The translations under genes were made by a program, and so were the position numbers. From Papio anubis (taxonomy: Eukaryota; Chordata; Mammalia; Primates; Cercopithecidae), in the NCBI RefSeq assembly GCF_008728515.1, contig NC_044996.1, positions 124,071,610-124,135,609 on the forward strand: a stretch of 64,000 nucleotides of DNA, read 5' to 3'. Numbering within the stretch: the first letter of the stretch is position 1; each line of letters opens with the position of its first letter. Below are positions 47,768 through 60,803 of the stretch, in pieces. The notes beneath the pieces are model-generated. The model did no database searches. It had not been told where the DNA came from and worked only from the letters and a program-made list of their open reading frames with translations.

Positions 47768-49079
47768 ATAAAATAAGAAGTCTCTACTGTGACTTACTAG
47801 AGCACAAAGACTGAAGTCCCTTGCATGGTCATCAAATCATTTACAGGATGACCTCAATCTAGCTTTACCTCTCTATTTCTAATCATACTCTTAGCACAAT
47901 TTATGTTTTAGCTACATCAAGAAACATAGTCTTGCTTCTCTTGTTTATCTGTCACTCAAGCACCATTTTAACTCATCAAGACTCTATTGAAATGTATCTT
48001 CCTCTCCGGAATCTTTTCCAAATCAACCACTCACTCACTTCCAAGGGTAGAATTCTTATCTGCTTTTGAGCATGTTTTATTTTCATTCCATTTTTATATG
48101 CAATGGGTATACAGTATACTTTTTGAGTGGAAGTAAAATAGCACATGAACTCTCAAAATAGAAAAAGTTTCACATATTCATACGTAAGAAGCAAAAGAAT
48201 TTACATATAATATGAAAATATAGGGACATCCATATTTAAAAAGGGTTGTTAGTAGGAAAGTATAGTCTGACCCCTGGAAATTCTAATGGATCACATTTTA
48301 TGACAACTTCTCCTCTCTCCCTGACTTCATGAAAATTCACCATATGTCTCCTAAGTCAGAAACCATATTTTCAGAACAATACATTATCTCTAAGCTTGTC
48401 TGAAGCAGCACATCACTTCTCATTAGAGAAAACGTCCTATATCATTCAATTATAAATTAATCCAATTTTTCTGAGATTTACAATCTGATAGAAGAAATAG
48501 AAACTGGTTGATAATGAAAATGTGACAGCATTTTCTTGCTTTCCAGGCAAATCATTTAGCAAAAATCCTATATAAGGCATAATTACCAAGCTCTTTTCCA
48601 TTAACATTTGGCTACTTTTAATTTTCAACAAAACAATCTTATTTTTGTTTTATTTCATGGCAGATTATGGCCATTATGAGAAGGAGTGCTTACTACTTTT
48701 TTTCATTTTGAATGTGTCTAGATTTTTAAATTGGTATCAATGACTGGTTGTTCCAATACGATGACTCTTATGATACCAGATGTCTGGCAATTTAGAAATA
48801 AAGATTTATGGCTTTACATCTGCCTAGCTATTAATCTGAATATGCAAATTCAAAAGGCAAAAGTAAGGATGGTTTTAGTAGCAAAACTTCTTAATTTTCA
48901 TTGAAGTATATGTCCTCATCAAAATTATCTCATAGAGCTAGCTGCATAAATTACATTCTTATAACTTATATGAAAATAAATTTTGTATAAAAAATCACAA
49001 TTTCACCAGAACATGTAGAATTGCAAAGCAATGTGATATACTTAGAGAGAGCTAAATTAAGGGTGAGAAGAGTTGGAAC
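47768..49079. other. Intergenic, no feature seen
   Basis: AT-rich; nothing recognised. Confidence 0.5.
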
Positions 49080-49260
49080 TTACGTCTAATTTCAAGTTTA
49101 GGGCTCTATAATATTGGGTAAATTACATAACCCCACTAACCCTTGCAATTTTTATTGGAAATATGGGGATTCCTATCTCTTAGAATTGTCATGAGGATCA
49201 AGTGAGAAAATTTATCAAAAATCATTGTAAACTGTGCAAATGTATAGTAATGCTGTTATG
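49080..49260 (+). repeat. MIR SINE relic
   Basis: 'atattgggtaaattacataa', 'tttttattggaaatatgggg' and 'ttgtcatgaggatcaagtga' form a diverged MIR, plus orientation. Confidence 0.6.
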
Positions 49261-49757
49261 CAAGCTGTGTAGCATTCATAGTATAAAATTCCAAAATATC
49301 CTCAAGATTGGATACTCTTTAAGGTAATCTTTAAGGTTATCTTTGGTAGTCAATACCCATTTGAAACCAAGTCTACCCAGTAAATTTGATGCTCCAACTA
49401 GCTGACACTGTTTTTGGTTAAATTTAAAAAAAAGAATAGCTATAAAATAGACATTTTAAAAGTCATGCCACTTCAAATTACTGAAGACAATGTTTAAAAG
49501 TTCCTGAATATTTCGAATTATATCAACGTTCCAAAAATAACAATTTTGAGTGCTTAACACCAATGGATTGTATTTCTTTGGTTATGTTTCTCACAAGAAT
49601 TTGTTTATCTGCATTTTACGAAGATTTCTGCATAAGTTCCTAGATTATTCTATCTTCAGTCTATATGTTTGGTTTAAAATACTACTCTACAAAAAATTAG
49701 AGTACAAAATAACCAAGTATATTTGTTTGCAAAATGAGAAATCGAAAATATTCACTC
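49261..49757. other. Intergenic, no feature seen
   Basis: AT-rich; nothing recognised. Confidence 0.5.
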
Positions 49758-49846
49758 ATTTGCTGTGCAGAAGCTCTTTAGTTTAATTAGATACCATTTG
49801 CCAATTTTGGCTTTTGTTGCAATTGTTTTTGGTGTTTTAGTCATGA

Positions 49847-50008
49847 AGTCTTTGCCCATGTCTGTGTCCTGAATGGTATTGCCTAGGTTTTCTTCTAGGG
49901 TTTTAATGGTTTTAGATCTTAGGTTTCAGTCTTTGCCCATGCCTGTGTCCTGAATGGTATTGCCTAGGTTTTCTTCTAGGGTTTTTATGGTTTTTATGTC
50001 TTAGGTTT
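49847..50008 (-). repeat. Tandem duplication of about 80 bp inside the inverted L1 part
   Basis: Two adjacent copies of a unit beginning AGTCTTTGCCCATG and ending CTTAGGTTT (about 49847-49926 and 49927-50008), differing at a few bases. The unmutated L1 has this unit once, so it arose after or during insertion. Confidence 0.85.
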
Positions 50009-51116
50009 AAGTGTTTAATGCACCTTGAGTTAATTTTTGTATAAGGTATAAGGAAGGGGTCCAGTTTCAGTTTTCTATAAATGTGTTAGCCAGTTTTTCC
50101 AGCACCATTTATTAAATAAGGAATCCTTTCCCCATTGCTTGTTTTTGTCAGGTTTGTCGAAGATCAGATGGTTGTAGATGTGTGGTGTTATTTCTGAGGC
50201 CTTTGCTCTGTTCCGTTGGTCTATATATCTGTTTTGGTACCAGTACCATGCTATTTTGGTTACTGTAGACTAGTAGTATAGTTTGAAGTCAGGTAGCGTG
50301 ATTCCTCCAGCTTTGTTCTTTTTGCTTAAGATTGTCCTGGGTATACGGGCTCTTTTTTGGTTCCATATGAAGTTTAAAGTAGCTTTTTCTAGTTCTGTGA
50401 AGAAAACCAATGGTAGCTTGATGAGAATAGCATTGAATCTCTAAATTACTTTGGGCAGTACGGCCATTTTCATGATATTGATTCTTCCTATCCATGAAGA
50501 TGGAAAGTTTTTCCATTTGTGTGTGTCCTCTCTTATTTCCTTGAGCAGTGGTTTGTAGTTCTCCTTGAAGAGGTCCTTCACGTCCCTTGTAAGTTGTATT
50601 TCTAGGTATTTTATTTTCTTTGTAGCAATTGTGAATGGGAGTTCACTTGATTTGGCTCTCTATTTGTCTATTATTGGCGTATAGGAATGCTTGTGATTTT
50701 TGCACATTGATTTTATATCCTGAGACTTTGCTGAAGTTGCTTATCAGCTTAAGAAGTTTTGGGGCTGAGACGATGGGGTTTTCTACATGTACAATCATGT
50801 CAAGAAACTATCATCAGAGTGAACAGGCAACCTATAGAATGGGAGAAAATTTTTACAATCTATCCATCTGAGAAAGGTCTAATATCCAGAATCAACAGGG
50901 AACTTAAACAAATTTACAAGAAAAAAAATAAACAACCCCATCAAAAAGTGGGTGAAGGATATGAACAGACACTTCTCAATATAAGACATTTATATGGCCA
51001 ACAAACATGAAAAAAAAGCTCATCATCACTGATCATTAGAGAAATGCAAATCCAAACCACCATGAGATATCATCTCATGACAGTTAGAATGGCGATCATT
51101 AAAAAGTCTGGAAACA

Positions 51117-51418
51117 GGCCAGGTGTGGTGGCTCATGCCTGTAATCCCAGCACTTTGGGAGGCCGAGGCAGGCAGATCACGAGGTCAAGAGATCGAGACC
51201 ATTCTGAATAACAAGGTGAAACCTCATCTCTACTAAAAATACAAAAAATTATCTGGGCATGGTGGCACACGCCTGTAGTCCCAGCTACTTGGGATGCTGA
51301 AGTAGGAGAATCGCTTGAACCCAGGAGACGGAGGTTGCAGTGAGCCCAGATTCCACCACTACACTCCAGCCTGGGTGACAGAGCGAGACTCCATCTCAAA
51401 AAAAAAAAAAAAAAAAAA
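51117..51418 (+). mobile_element. AluS inserted in the twin-primed L1
   Basis: A full Alu with a pure A tail at the right end. Target-site duplication AAAAAGTCTGGAAACA (51101-51116) / AAAAGGTCTGGAAACA (about 51419-51434), one change. The host L1 reads through the duplication ('attaaaaagtctggaaacaa'). Confidence 0.92.
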
Positions 51419-52110
51419 AAAAGGTCTGGAAACAACAGAAGCTGCTGAGGATGCAGAGAAATAGGAACACTTTTACACTGTTGGTGGGAGTGTAAATTAG
51501 TTCAACCATTGTGGAAGACTGTGTGGTGATTCCTCAAGGATCTAGAACCAAAAATACCATTTGTCCCAGCAATCCCATTACTGGGTATATACCCAAAGGA
51601 ATATAAATCATTCTATTATAAAGACACGTGCACATGTATGTTTATCGCAGCACTATTTACAATAGCAAAGACTTGGAACCAACCCAAATGTCCATCAATG
51701 ATAGACTGGATAAAGAAACTGTGGCATATATACACCATTGAATACTATGCAGCCATAAAAAATAATGAGTTCGTGTCCTTTTCAGGGACATGGATGAAGC
51801 TGGAAACCATCATTCTCAGCAAACTAACACAGGAACAGAAAACCAAACACTGCATGTTTTCACTTATAAGTAGGAGTTGAGCAGTGAGAACACATGGACA
51901 CAGGGAGGAGAACATCACACACCAGGGTCTGTTGGCGGGTGGAGTACAAGGGGAGGGATAGCATTAGGACAAATACCCAATGCATGCGGGACTTAAAACC
52001 TAGATGACAGATTGATGGTTGCAGCAAACCACCAGGGCACATGTATACCTATGTAACAAACCTGCACATTCTGCACACGTAACCCAGAACTTAAAGTATA
52101 ATAATAATTT

Positions 52111-52599
52111 TTAAAATGGAAGAGCATGTTGATGTTAGCTGAAACAAAATATTGTGAGACACTTGTTTGAGTAGTTGTTCTCATATGAATATATCACATA
52201 TGTAAGCATTAAAATGGTTGCCAATACTTCTGTTTGGGGGTACCCCAGCTTTACTAGCACCTTCAGCACCTCCTAGTCATCAGTTAACATTAAATATTAA
52301 ACCTTTAGTACTAATTTCAGCTTTTCCCACAAAGTGGTGAATTTTAAAATCCATTTTTAAGTTTTAAAAATTGCTGGTTAAAAGATCACTGTGCTTCCTT
52401 CTTCATAAAAAAAGTTCAGGCCATCATGTACTGTTTTCTTGAATGCCCATCATAACCCTAATAAGTAGATTAAAGGTCAAATACATATGTTAGCCTCCAA
52501 ATATATGCAAAAAAAGAATTTGGCATAATTAAATATTCAATCCCAATTTAAAAATACTAATAAGTTATAATAAAAATATTGCTTTCTCGAAATAATCTT
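52111..52599. other. Intergenic, no feature seen
   Basis: AT-rich; nothing recognised. Confidence 0.5.
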
Positions 52600-54420
52600 T
52601 TGGGTGGCTTCTTGTTCTGTCAAGATGGAATAGCCCCATTCCTTCTAGGTCCTCCACTCACAACTAAATAACCTAGATCTAACAATATAAACAGGCATAG
52701 GAAGACTCTGAAACATTGAAAGAAGCAGGTTGACAGCCTAGGTAATTTGTTACTTCAGGAAATACACAGTGGTGAGTTTCCTGAATTTCCTTATTACTTC
52801 CTATATATCCTGGACAGAGTAAGGCAGAATCCTTCTATCCAGAACTGCCAACAGGGAAAGACAAAATAAGTTCCACGAAAAGCCAGTCTCCCCCTCCCAC
52901 CAAGCCAAACGATCGGGAAAAATGTGGCCTAACATCAGAAAACCTTTTTATCAATACCTATGCTATACAAGACAAACAACAACGGAGAAACAACACCTCA
53001 CTTCACCATAGTTTCAGTGATATTCCATTTGATGCAAGTGAGTAGCACTCTAATTTCTGCACTGTCAGTAAGCCGAATGGGAATCTGATCTTCCAGTCCC
53101 TGCCCAGTAGTAGCAGACAGCAGTTATTTGATTCCCCTGTAGAAGTAGTATTAATTGGACCAAGCAGGCTGCGGATCTTCCACCCTCTGCATGGTAGAAG
53201 TATATAGTGCTCGATTCTCTTACTGGAATACTATTGGTTGTGCTGGGATGGGAGAGAGGAACTTCCATTCCCCGCCTGGCAGGAGCACGTAATGTTCAGA
53301 CTTCCCCACCAGAGTCATTTCAGTGGTGAGCTAAACCTTCTAGCAGCAATAAGATTAATGAGGTGGTCAGGGTTGGTGCTTGCCACCAGTAGGCTTTACT
53401 ACCCACCACCCTCTCCATGTCACAGGGCCCAGTGAGGGGCTGCACTTTCACTCCCACCTGAGATTTATAAGACTGAATGAGGCAGTGCTAGTCAGGACTA
53501 GTAAGCACTAACTTTCTGCCTATCCCTGGTGTCGACAAGGCCAGTGCAGAGCTGAACCTCTAAACTTGCCCAGCAGTAATGAGACTGAATGGTGTGGTAT
53601 TAAGGAAGGTTAGACGGCTCTTCTGTTCCTTCACTGAAGATGTCAAAGTGGTCCTGTAGGAAGCTGAGTTGCTACACCCACCTGTCAGTGTCCCATTTTC
53701 ACTAGGAAGTTATCTGTGGGAGCTGAGAAGGAGCTTTTATTTGCACATCTTCCATGAGGCAGTGTGAGTAAGTGGCCCACTTTTGCCTGGGTGGTGTTGG
53801 CAGGACATTCACCCCAGCTGTCATGGCAGCTACACCTAAACAGATGGACTGTCTGTTAAAATAAAGAAGATTAAATAGGATGCATAGTTTCATAATATCA
53901 TATCCAGAATGTCCAGGATACAACAAAAATCATCCATTATAACACAAACCAGGAAAATCAAACATAATCAAGAAAAAACAATAGATGTCAACACCAAGAG
54001 AAATTAAATATTGGAATTATCTGACAACGTTTTTAAAGCAGTTATCATAAAAATGTTTCAACAAGAAATTATGAATTATTTTAAATAATGAAAAATTGGA
54101 AAGAAATTAATTTTCTATTTTTCACCAAAGAGCTGTAAGAGATAAATAGAAATCATAGATATAAAATTAAAATAATCAAAATGAAAACCTTGCTCAATGA
54201 CTCAGTAGTACAGAAGATAAAAAACAAAATAAATGAACTAGAATAAGATCAATAGAATTTATGCAGTCTAAACAACAAATTAAAAATAGATTGAAAAAAA
54301 ATATGAACAGAGTCCCAGGGACTGATGAGACAGTAGCAAAACAGATCATTTCTATCATCAAAGTTCCAGAAAGAGAGGAGAGAGATAATGGCAGTGAAAT
54401 ATTATTCAAGTAGTAACATA
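52600..54420 (+). mobile_element. Old L1M/HAL1-like 5' UTR and ORF1 relic
   Basis: 52600-53850 carries degenerate units resembling old L1M 5' UTR tandem repeats ('ccagtagtagcagacagcag', 'cccagcagtaatgagactga', 'ctgcactttcactcccacct'). 53860-54420 continues into ORF1-like sequence ('tggaattatctgacaacgtt', 'gttatcataaaaatgtttca', 'agagtcccagggactgatga', 'gttccagaaagagaggagag'). It is saturated with stops. Confidence 0.55.
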
Positions 54421-54694
54421 ATATAATAATGGCTGAATTTGTTTTCGCAATTTGTTATTATTTATTGAGGAGTCCGGCTCCACGTAAAAATCTTATGTGT
54501 GATCTTTCAGGCCCGGTTATAAGCAAGCCTGATTGGGGAGAAGCTGCTTCCTCGTACTACACTTGCACCGTCAATGGATTGCAATTTTCTGAAGGGAGTT
54601 AAGGACTCAGCCTTTCTTTGCGCCACCCCAACGAGCCATGCTCATATGCATATTTAAAATCCTAGACTTGGTGCCTTCATTCATTGGTCTCCCT
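54421..54694. other. Unassigned segment between two L1 relics
   Basis: A short block with more CpG and GC than its neighbours ('aggagtccggctccacgtaa', 'aggcccggttataagcaagc', 'tttctttgcgccaccccaac'). It has no coding frame and I recognise no repeat family. Confidence 0.3.
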
Positions 54695-55190
54695 TTTTTT
54701 TTCAAATTTTATTTTAAGTTCGGGGTACATGTTAATGATGTGCAGGTTTGTTATAGGTCAAGGTGTGCCATGGTGGTTTGCTGCACAGATCATCCCATCA
54801 TCTAGGTATTAAGCCCAGCATCCCTCAGCTATTCTTCCAGATGCTCTCCCCTCCCACACACGCCCTCTGACATGTTGCAGTGTATGTTATTCCCCACCAG
54901 GTGTCCATGTGTTCACATCATTCATTTATAAGTGAGCTCCCATTTATAAGTGAGAACATGTGGTGTTTGGTTTTCAGTTCCTGCGTTAGTTTGTTGAGGA
55001 TAATAGCTTTCAACTCCATCCATGTCCCTGCAAAAGATATGACCTTGTTCCTTTTTATGGTCGCATAGTATTCTGTGGTGTATATGTACCACATTTTCTT
55101 TATCCAGTCTATAACTGATAGGTATTTAGGTTGATTTCATGTCTTTGTTATTGCAAATATTGCTGCAATAAATATATGCATGCATGTATC

Positions 55191-55482
55191 TTTTTTTTTT
55201 TCCTTCTTTCTTTTCTTTCTTTTTTCTTTTTTTTTTTTTTTTTTTTTTTTTTGAGACAAGGTCTCCCTCTGTTGCCCAGGCTGGAGTGCAGTGGCATGAC
55301 CTTGGCTCATTGCAACCTCTGCCTCCCGGGTTCAAGTAATTCTTCCTCATCAGCCTCCTGAGTAGCTGGGGTAACAGGTGCGTGCCACCATGCCCAACTA
55401 ATTTTTGTATTATTAGTAGAGGCGGAGTTTCACCATATTGACTGTCTCCTAAAGTGCTGGGATTACAGGCGTGAGCCTGGCC
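55191..55482 (-). mobile_element. Alu with internal deletion
   Basis: Minus orientation with a long T/TTTC tract at the left. About 50 bp is missing after 'gagtttcaccatattgactg', and about 9 bp near the right end ('gcgtgagcctggccgcg'). Target-site duplication GCATGTATCTTT / GCGTGTATCTTT (55182-55193 and 55483-55494). Confidence 0.85.
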
Positions 55483-56205
55483 GCGTGTATCTTTATAATA
55501 CAATAATTTATATTCCTTTGGGTATATACCCAGTAATGAGACTGCTGGGTCAAATGGTAGTACTGCCTCTAAGCCTTTGAGGAATCACCACACTGCCTCC
55601 CAGGGATGAAGCCAACTTGATCACGGTGGAGAAGCTTTTTAATGTGCTACTGTATTTTGTTTGCCTGCAATTTATTGAAGGTTTTTGTATCCATGTTCAT
55701 CAAAATTATTAGCCTGAAGTGCTCTTTTATTTATCGTATCTCTGCCAAGATTTGGTATCAGGATGATGCTGGCCTCAGAATGAGTTAGGGAGGAGTCCCT
55801 CATTTTCAACTTTTTGGAATAGTTTCAGTAGAAATGGTACTAGTTATTGTTTTTTTATCTGGTAGAATTCAGCTGTGAATCTGTCTGACCCTGAGGTTTT
55901 TTGTTTTGTTTTGGTTGGTTGGTAGGCTATTTATTACTACATCAATTTCAGAACTTGTTTTTGGTCTATTCAGGGATTCAATTTCTTCCTGCTTCAGCCT
56001 TGGGAGGGTGTATGTGCCCAGGAATTTATTCATTTCCTTTAGAATTTCTAGTTTATATACATAGAGGTGTTTGTAATATTCTCTGATAGTTGTTTGTATT
56101 TCTGTGGGATCAGTGGTGATATCCTCCTAATCATTTCTGATTGTGCTTATTTGATTCTTCTCTTTTTTCTTCTTTATTAGTCTAGCTGTCAGTCTATTTT
56201 ATTAA

Positions 56206-56571
56206 TTAAAACAAAAGCAGTTCCTGGATTTTTTGATTTTTTGAAGTTCTATTTGTATGTGTGTGTGTGTGTGTCTGTCTGTCTGTCTCCTCCAGTTCAG
56301 TCCTGATCATGGTTATTACTTGTCTTCTGTGACCTTTGGGATTTCGTTTCTTTTGGTTCTCTACTTCTTTTCTCTGTGGTGTTAGGTTGTTAACTTGAGA
56401 TCTTTCTAGCTTTTTGATGTGGGCATTTAGTGCTATGAATTTCCTTGTTAATACTGCTTTAGCTGCGTTCCAGAGATTCCAGTACATTATCTCTTTGTTC
56501 TCATTAGTTTCAAAGAACTTCTTGATTTCTGCCTTAATTTCGTTATTTACCCAAGAGTTACTCAGGATCAC
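56206..56571 (-). pseudogene. ORF2 fragment of the old host L1
   Basis: A 121-codon open piece of the region between the endonuclease and RT (NNEIKAEIKKFFETNENK), interrupted by a GT-microsatellite ((GT)n then (CTGT)n at about 56256-56288). It lies just left of the nested L1, and its upstream continuation is found at 62786 and beyond. Confidence 0.8.
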
Positions 56572-56948
56572 GTTGTTCAGTTTCCGTGTAGGTGTGTGGT
56601 TTTGAGTGAATTTCTTTATCTTGAGTTCTAATTTGACTGTGCTGTTGGTCTGAAAGACTTTATGATTTCAGTTCTTTTGCATTTGCTGAGGTGTGTTTTA
56701 TTTCTTTTTTTATTTTATTTTATTTTTTTTTCTTTTTTTTTAAATTAATTTATTATTATTATACTTTAAGTTGTAGGGTACATGTGCATAACGTGCAGGT
56801 TTGTTACATATGTATACTTGTGCCATGTTGGTATGCTGCACCCATCAACTCGCTATTTACATCAGGTATAACTCCCAATGCAATCCCTCCCTCTCTCCCA
56901 TGATAGGCCCCGTGTGATGTCTCTTCCCCAGTCCAAGTGATCTCATTG

Positions 56949-59900
56949 TCAGTTCCCACCTATGAGTGAGAACATGCGGTGTTTGGTTTTCTGTTCTTGT
57001 GATAGTTTGCTAAGAATGATGGTTTCCAGCTGCATCCATGTCCCTACAAAGGACACAAACTCATCCTTTTATGGCTGCATAGTATTCCATGGTGTATATG
57101 TGCCACATTTTCTTAATCCAATCTGTCACTGATGGACATTTGCTGATTCCAAGTTCTTGCTATTAGAATAGTGCCTAATAAACATACATGTGCATGTGTC
57201 TTTATAGCAGCATAATTTATAATCCTTGGCATATACCCAGCAATGGAATGGCTAGTCATGGTACATCTAGTTCTAGATCCTTGAGGAATCGCCATACTGT
57301 TTTCCAAGTACAATGGTTGAACTACTTACAATCCCACCAACAGTGTAAAAGTGTTCCTATTTCTCCACATCCTCTCCAGCACCTGTTGTTTCCTGACTTT
57401 TGAATGATCGCCATTCTAACTGGTGGTGAGATGGTATCTCATTGTGGTTTTGATTGCATTTCTCTGATGGCCAGTGATGATGAGCATTTTTCATGTGTCT
57501 GTTGGCTGTGGCTGAATGTCTTCTTTTGAGAAATGTCTGTTCATATCCTTTGGCTCACTTTTCTCGATGGGGTTGTTTTGTTTTTTCTTGTAAATTTGTT
57601 GGAGTTCTCTTGTGGTGGTTCTGGATATTAGCCTTTGTCAGATGAGTAGATTGCAAAATTGTTCCCCATTCTGTAGGTTGCCTGTTCACTCTTGATGGTA
57701 GTTTCTTTGCTGTGCAGAAGCTCTTTAGTTTAATTAGATCCCATTTGTCAATTTTAGCTTTGCTGTCAAGCAGCTTTTGGTGTTTTAGACATGAAGTCTT
57801 TGCCCATGCCTCTATGTCCTGAATGGTACTACCTTAGGCTTCCTCTAGGATTTTTATGGTATTAGGTCTAACATTTAAGTCTCTAACCATCTTGAATTAA
57901 TTTTCAGATAAGGAGTAAGGAAAGGATCCAGTTTCAGCTTTCTACTTATGGCTAGCCAATTTTCCTAGCACCATTTATTAAATAGGGAATCCTTTCCATT
58001 TCTTGTTTCAGGTTTGTCAAAGATCAGATGGCTGTAGATGTGTGGTATTATTTCTGGAGGACTCTGTTCTGTTCCATTGGTCTATCTGTGTTTTGGTACC
58101 AGTACCATGCTGTTTTGATTACTGTAGCCTTGTAGTATAGTTTTGAAGTCAGGTGAAGCGATGCCTCCAGCTTTGTTCTTTTGACTTAGAATTGTCTTGA
58201 GATGTGGGCTCTTTTTGGTTCCATATGAACTTTAAAGCAGTTTTTCCAATTCTGTGAAGAAAGTCATTGGTAGCTTTGATGGGGATGGTATTTCTGAATC
58301 TATAAATTACCTTTGGGTATGGCCATTTTCACTTATATTAATTCTTCCTATCCATGCATGGTATACTTCTTCCATTTGTTTGTGTCCTCTTTATTTCACT
58401 GAGCAGTGGTTTGTAGTTCTCCCTTGAAGAGGTCCTTTACATCCCTTGTAAGTTGGATTCCTAGGTATTTTATTCTTTGAAGCAATTGTACTGAAGTTCA
58501 TTCCTGATTTGGCTCTCTGTTTGTCTATTGTTACTGGTGTATAAGAATGCTTGGTGTGATTTTTGCACATTCATTTTGTATCCTGAGACTTTGTTGAAGT
58601 TGCTTATCAGCTTAAGGAGATTTTGGGCTGAGACAATGGGGTTTTTCTAAATATACAATCATGTCATCTGCAAAGAGGGACAATTTGATTTCTTCTTTTC
58701 CTAACTGAATACCCTTTTTTTGATTTCTTTTCTCTTGCCTAATTCGTTCTAGCCAGAACTTCCAACACTATGTTGAATAGGAGTGGTGAGAGAGGGCATC
58801 CCTGTCTTGTGCCAGTTTTCAAAGGAATTTTTCCAGTTTTTACCCATTCAGTATGATATTCGGCTGTGGTTTGTCATAAATAGCTCTTATTATTTTGAGG
58901 TACATTCCATCAATACCGAATTTATTGAGCGTTTTAGCATGAAGGGCTGTTGAATTTTGTCAAAAGCCTTTTCTGCATCTATTGAGATCATCATGGTTCT
59001 TGTCTTTGGTTCTGTTTATATGCTGGATTATGTTTATTGATTTATGATGTTGAACCAGACTTGCATCCCAGGGATGAAGCCCAATTTGATCATAGTGGAT
59101 AAGCTTTGATGTGTTGCTGAACTGGTTTCAGTATTTTATTGAGGATTTTTGCATCGATGTTCATCAGGGATATTGGTCTAAAAATTCTCTTTTTTGTTGT
59201 GTCTCTGCCAGGCTTTGGTATCAGATGACGCTATTCTATAAAGAGTTAGGAGGATTCCCTTTTCTATTGATTGGAATAGTTTCAGGAAGGAATGGTACCA
59301 ACTCCCCTTGTACCTCTGGTAGAATTCAGCTGTGAATCCATCTGGTCCTGGACTTTTTTGGCTGGTAGGCTATTAATTATTGCCTCAATTTCAGAGCCTG
59401 CTATTGGTCTATTCAGGGATTCAACTCTTCCTGGTTTAGTCTTGGAAGAGTGTAAGTGTCCAGGAAATTATCCATTTCTTCTAGATTTTCCAGTTTATTT
59501 TATGTGAGATGTTTATAGTATTCTCTGATGGTATTTGTATTTGTAATGGTGGTGATATCCCCTTAATATTTTAATTATAACATTTGATTCTCTTTCTTCT
59601 TTTATTAGTCCATAGTGGTCTGTCAATTTTGTTGATCTTTTTCAAAAACCAAACTGTGGATTCATTGATTTTTGAGGGTTTTTGTGTTCCCTATCTCCCT
59701 TCAGTCTCCACTCTGATCTTGAAGCATTTCTTGCCTCTGCCAGCTTCTCTCAATGTGTTTGTTCTTGTTTCTCTAGTTCTTTTAATCATGTATGTTAGTG
59801 TCAATTTTAGATCTTTCCTGCTTCTCTCTCTGTGGGCATTTAGTGCTATAACTCCCCCACACACTGCTTTAAAATGTCCTTCAGATCCTATGTTGTATCT

Positions 59901-60737
59901 TTTTTCTCTCATTGGTTCTCAAAGAACATCTTTATTTCTGCCTTCATTTCTCTGCTATAACGCACCCAGTAGTCATCCAGGAGCAGGTTGTTCAGTTTCC
60001 ATGAAGTTGAGCGGTTTTGATTGAGTTTCTTAGTCCTGAGTTCTAGTTTGATTGCACTCCTGTGGTCTGAGAGACAGTTTGTTATAATTTGCTCTTGTAC
60101 ATTTGTTGAGGAGTGCTTTTTACTTCCACATGTGGTCAATTTTGGAGTAAGTAATGATGTGGAAGTTGAGAAGAATGTATATTCTGTTGATTTGGGTGAG
60201 AGTTCTTATAGATGTCTATTAGTCTGCTTGCTGCAGAGATGAGTTCAATTCCTGATATCTTGTTCACTTTCTGTCTCGCTGATCTGTCTAATGTTGACAG
60301 TGGAGTGTTGAAGTCTCCCATTATTATTGTATGGGAGTCTAAGTCTCTTTGTAAGTCTCTAAGGACTTGCTTTATGAATCTGGGTGCTCCTGTATTGGGT
60401 GCATATATTTAGGATAGTTAGCTCTTCCTGTTGAATTGATCCTTTACCATTATGTAATGGCCTTTTGTCTCTTTTGATCTTTGATGGTTTAAAGTCTTGC
60501 CTATCAGAGACTACTATTGCAACCCCCGCTTTTTGTTCTCCCCATTTGCTTGGTAACCTTTCCTCCATCCCTTTATTTTGAGCCTGTGTATGTCTCTCAG
60601 GTGAGATGGGTCTCCTGAATACAGCAGACTGATGGGTCTTGACTTTATCCAGTTTGCCAGTCTGTACCTTTTAATTGGAGATGAGTCCATTTACATTTAA
60701 GGTTAAGATTGTTACGTGTGAAATTTGATCCTGCCAT
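56949..60737 (-). pseudogene. ORF2 of the nested L1, many frameshifts
   Basis: ATG at 60735-60737 in the usual context after a short inter-ORF spacer; the normal stop is at 56949-56951. Endonuclease pieces (GDFNTPLSTLD at 60136-60321), the RT region and the C-terminal Cys-rich region are all present but broken into short frames by indels every few tens of bases. Total 3789 nt against about 3828 nt for an intact copy. The order and completeness show that the element landed whole. Confidence 0.87.
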
Positions 60738-60803
60738 TAAGATATTATTAACTGTTATTTTGCTCGTTAGTTGATGCAGTTTCTTCCTAGCCCTCGATGG
60801 TCT

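Larger units (their letters stand above)
49758..52110 (+). mobile_element. 5'-inverted (twin-primed) L1
   Basis: 49758-50801 is L1 ORF2 sequence on the minus strand; 50802-52110 is the following L1 sequence on the plus strand, ending in the 3' UTR and short A-rich tail. The two parts meet without loss: the inverted part ends, in L1 sense, at CTTCTGCACAGCAAA, and the direct part begins AGAAACTATCATCAGAG, consecutive in the L1 consensus. The inverted part starts just after the RT catalytic region. An AluS (51117-51418) later inserted in the direct half. All coding parts are broken. No clear target-site duplication was found. Confidence 0.88.

Noticed and set aside
55126..55503. 125-codon frame with a lysine run
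   Set aside because: It is a translation through an Alu and its T/TTTC tract.
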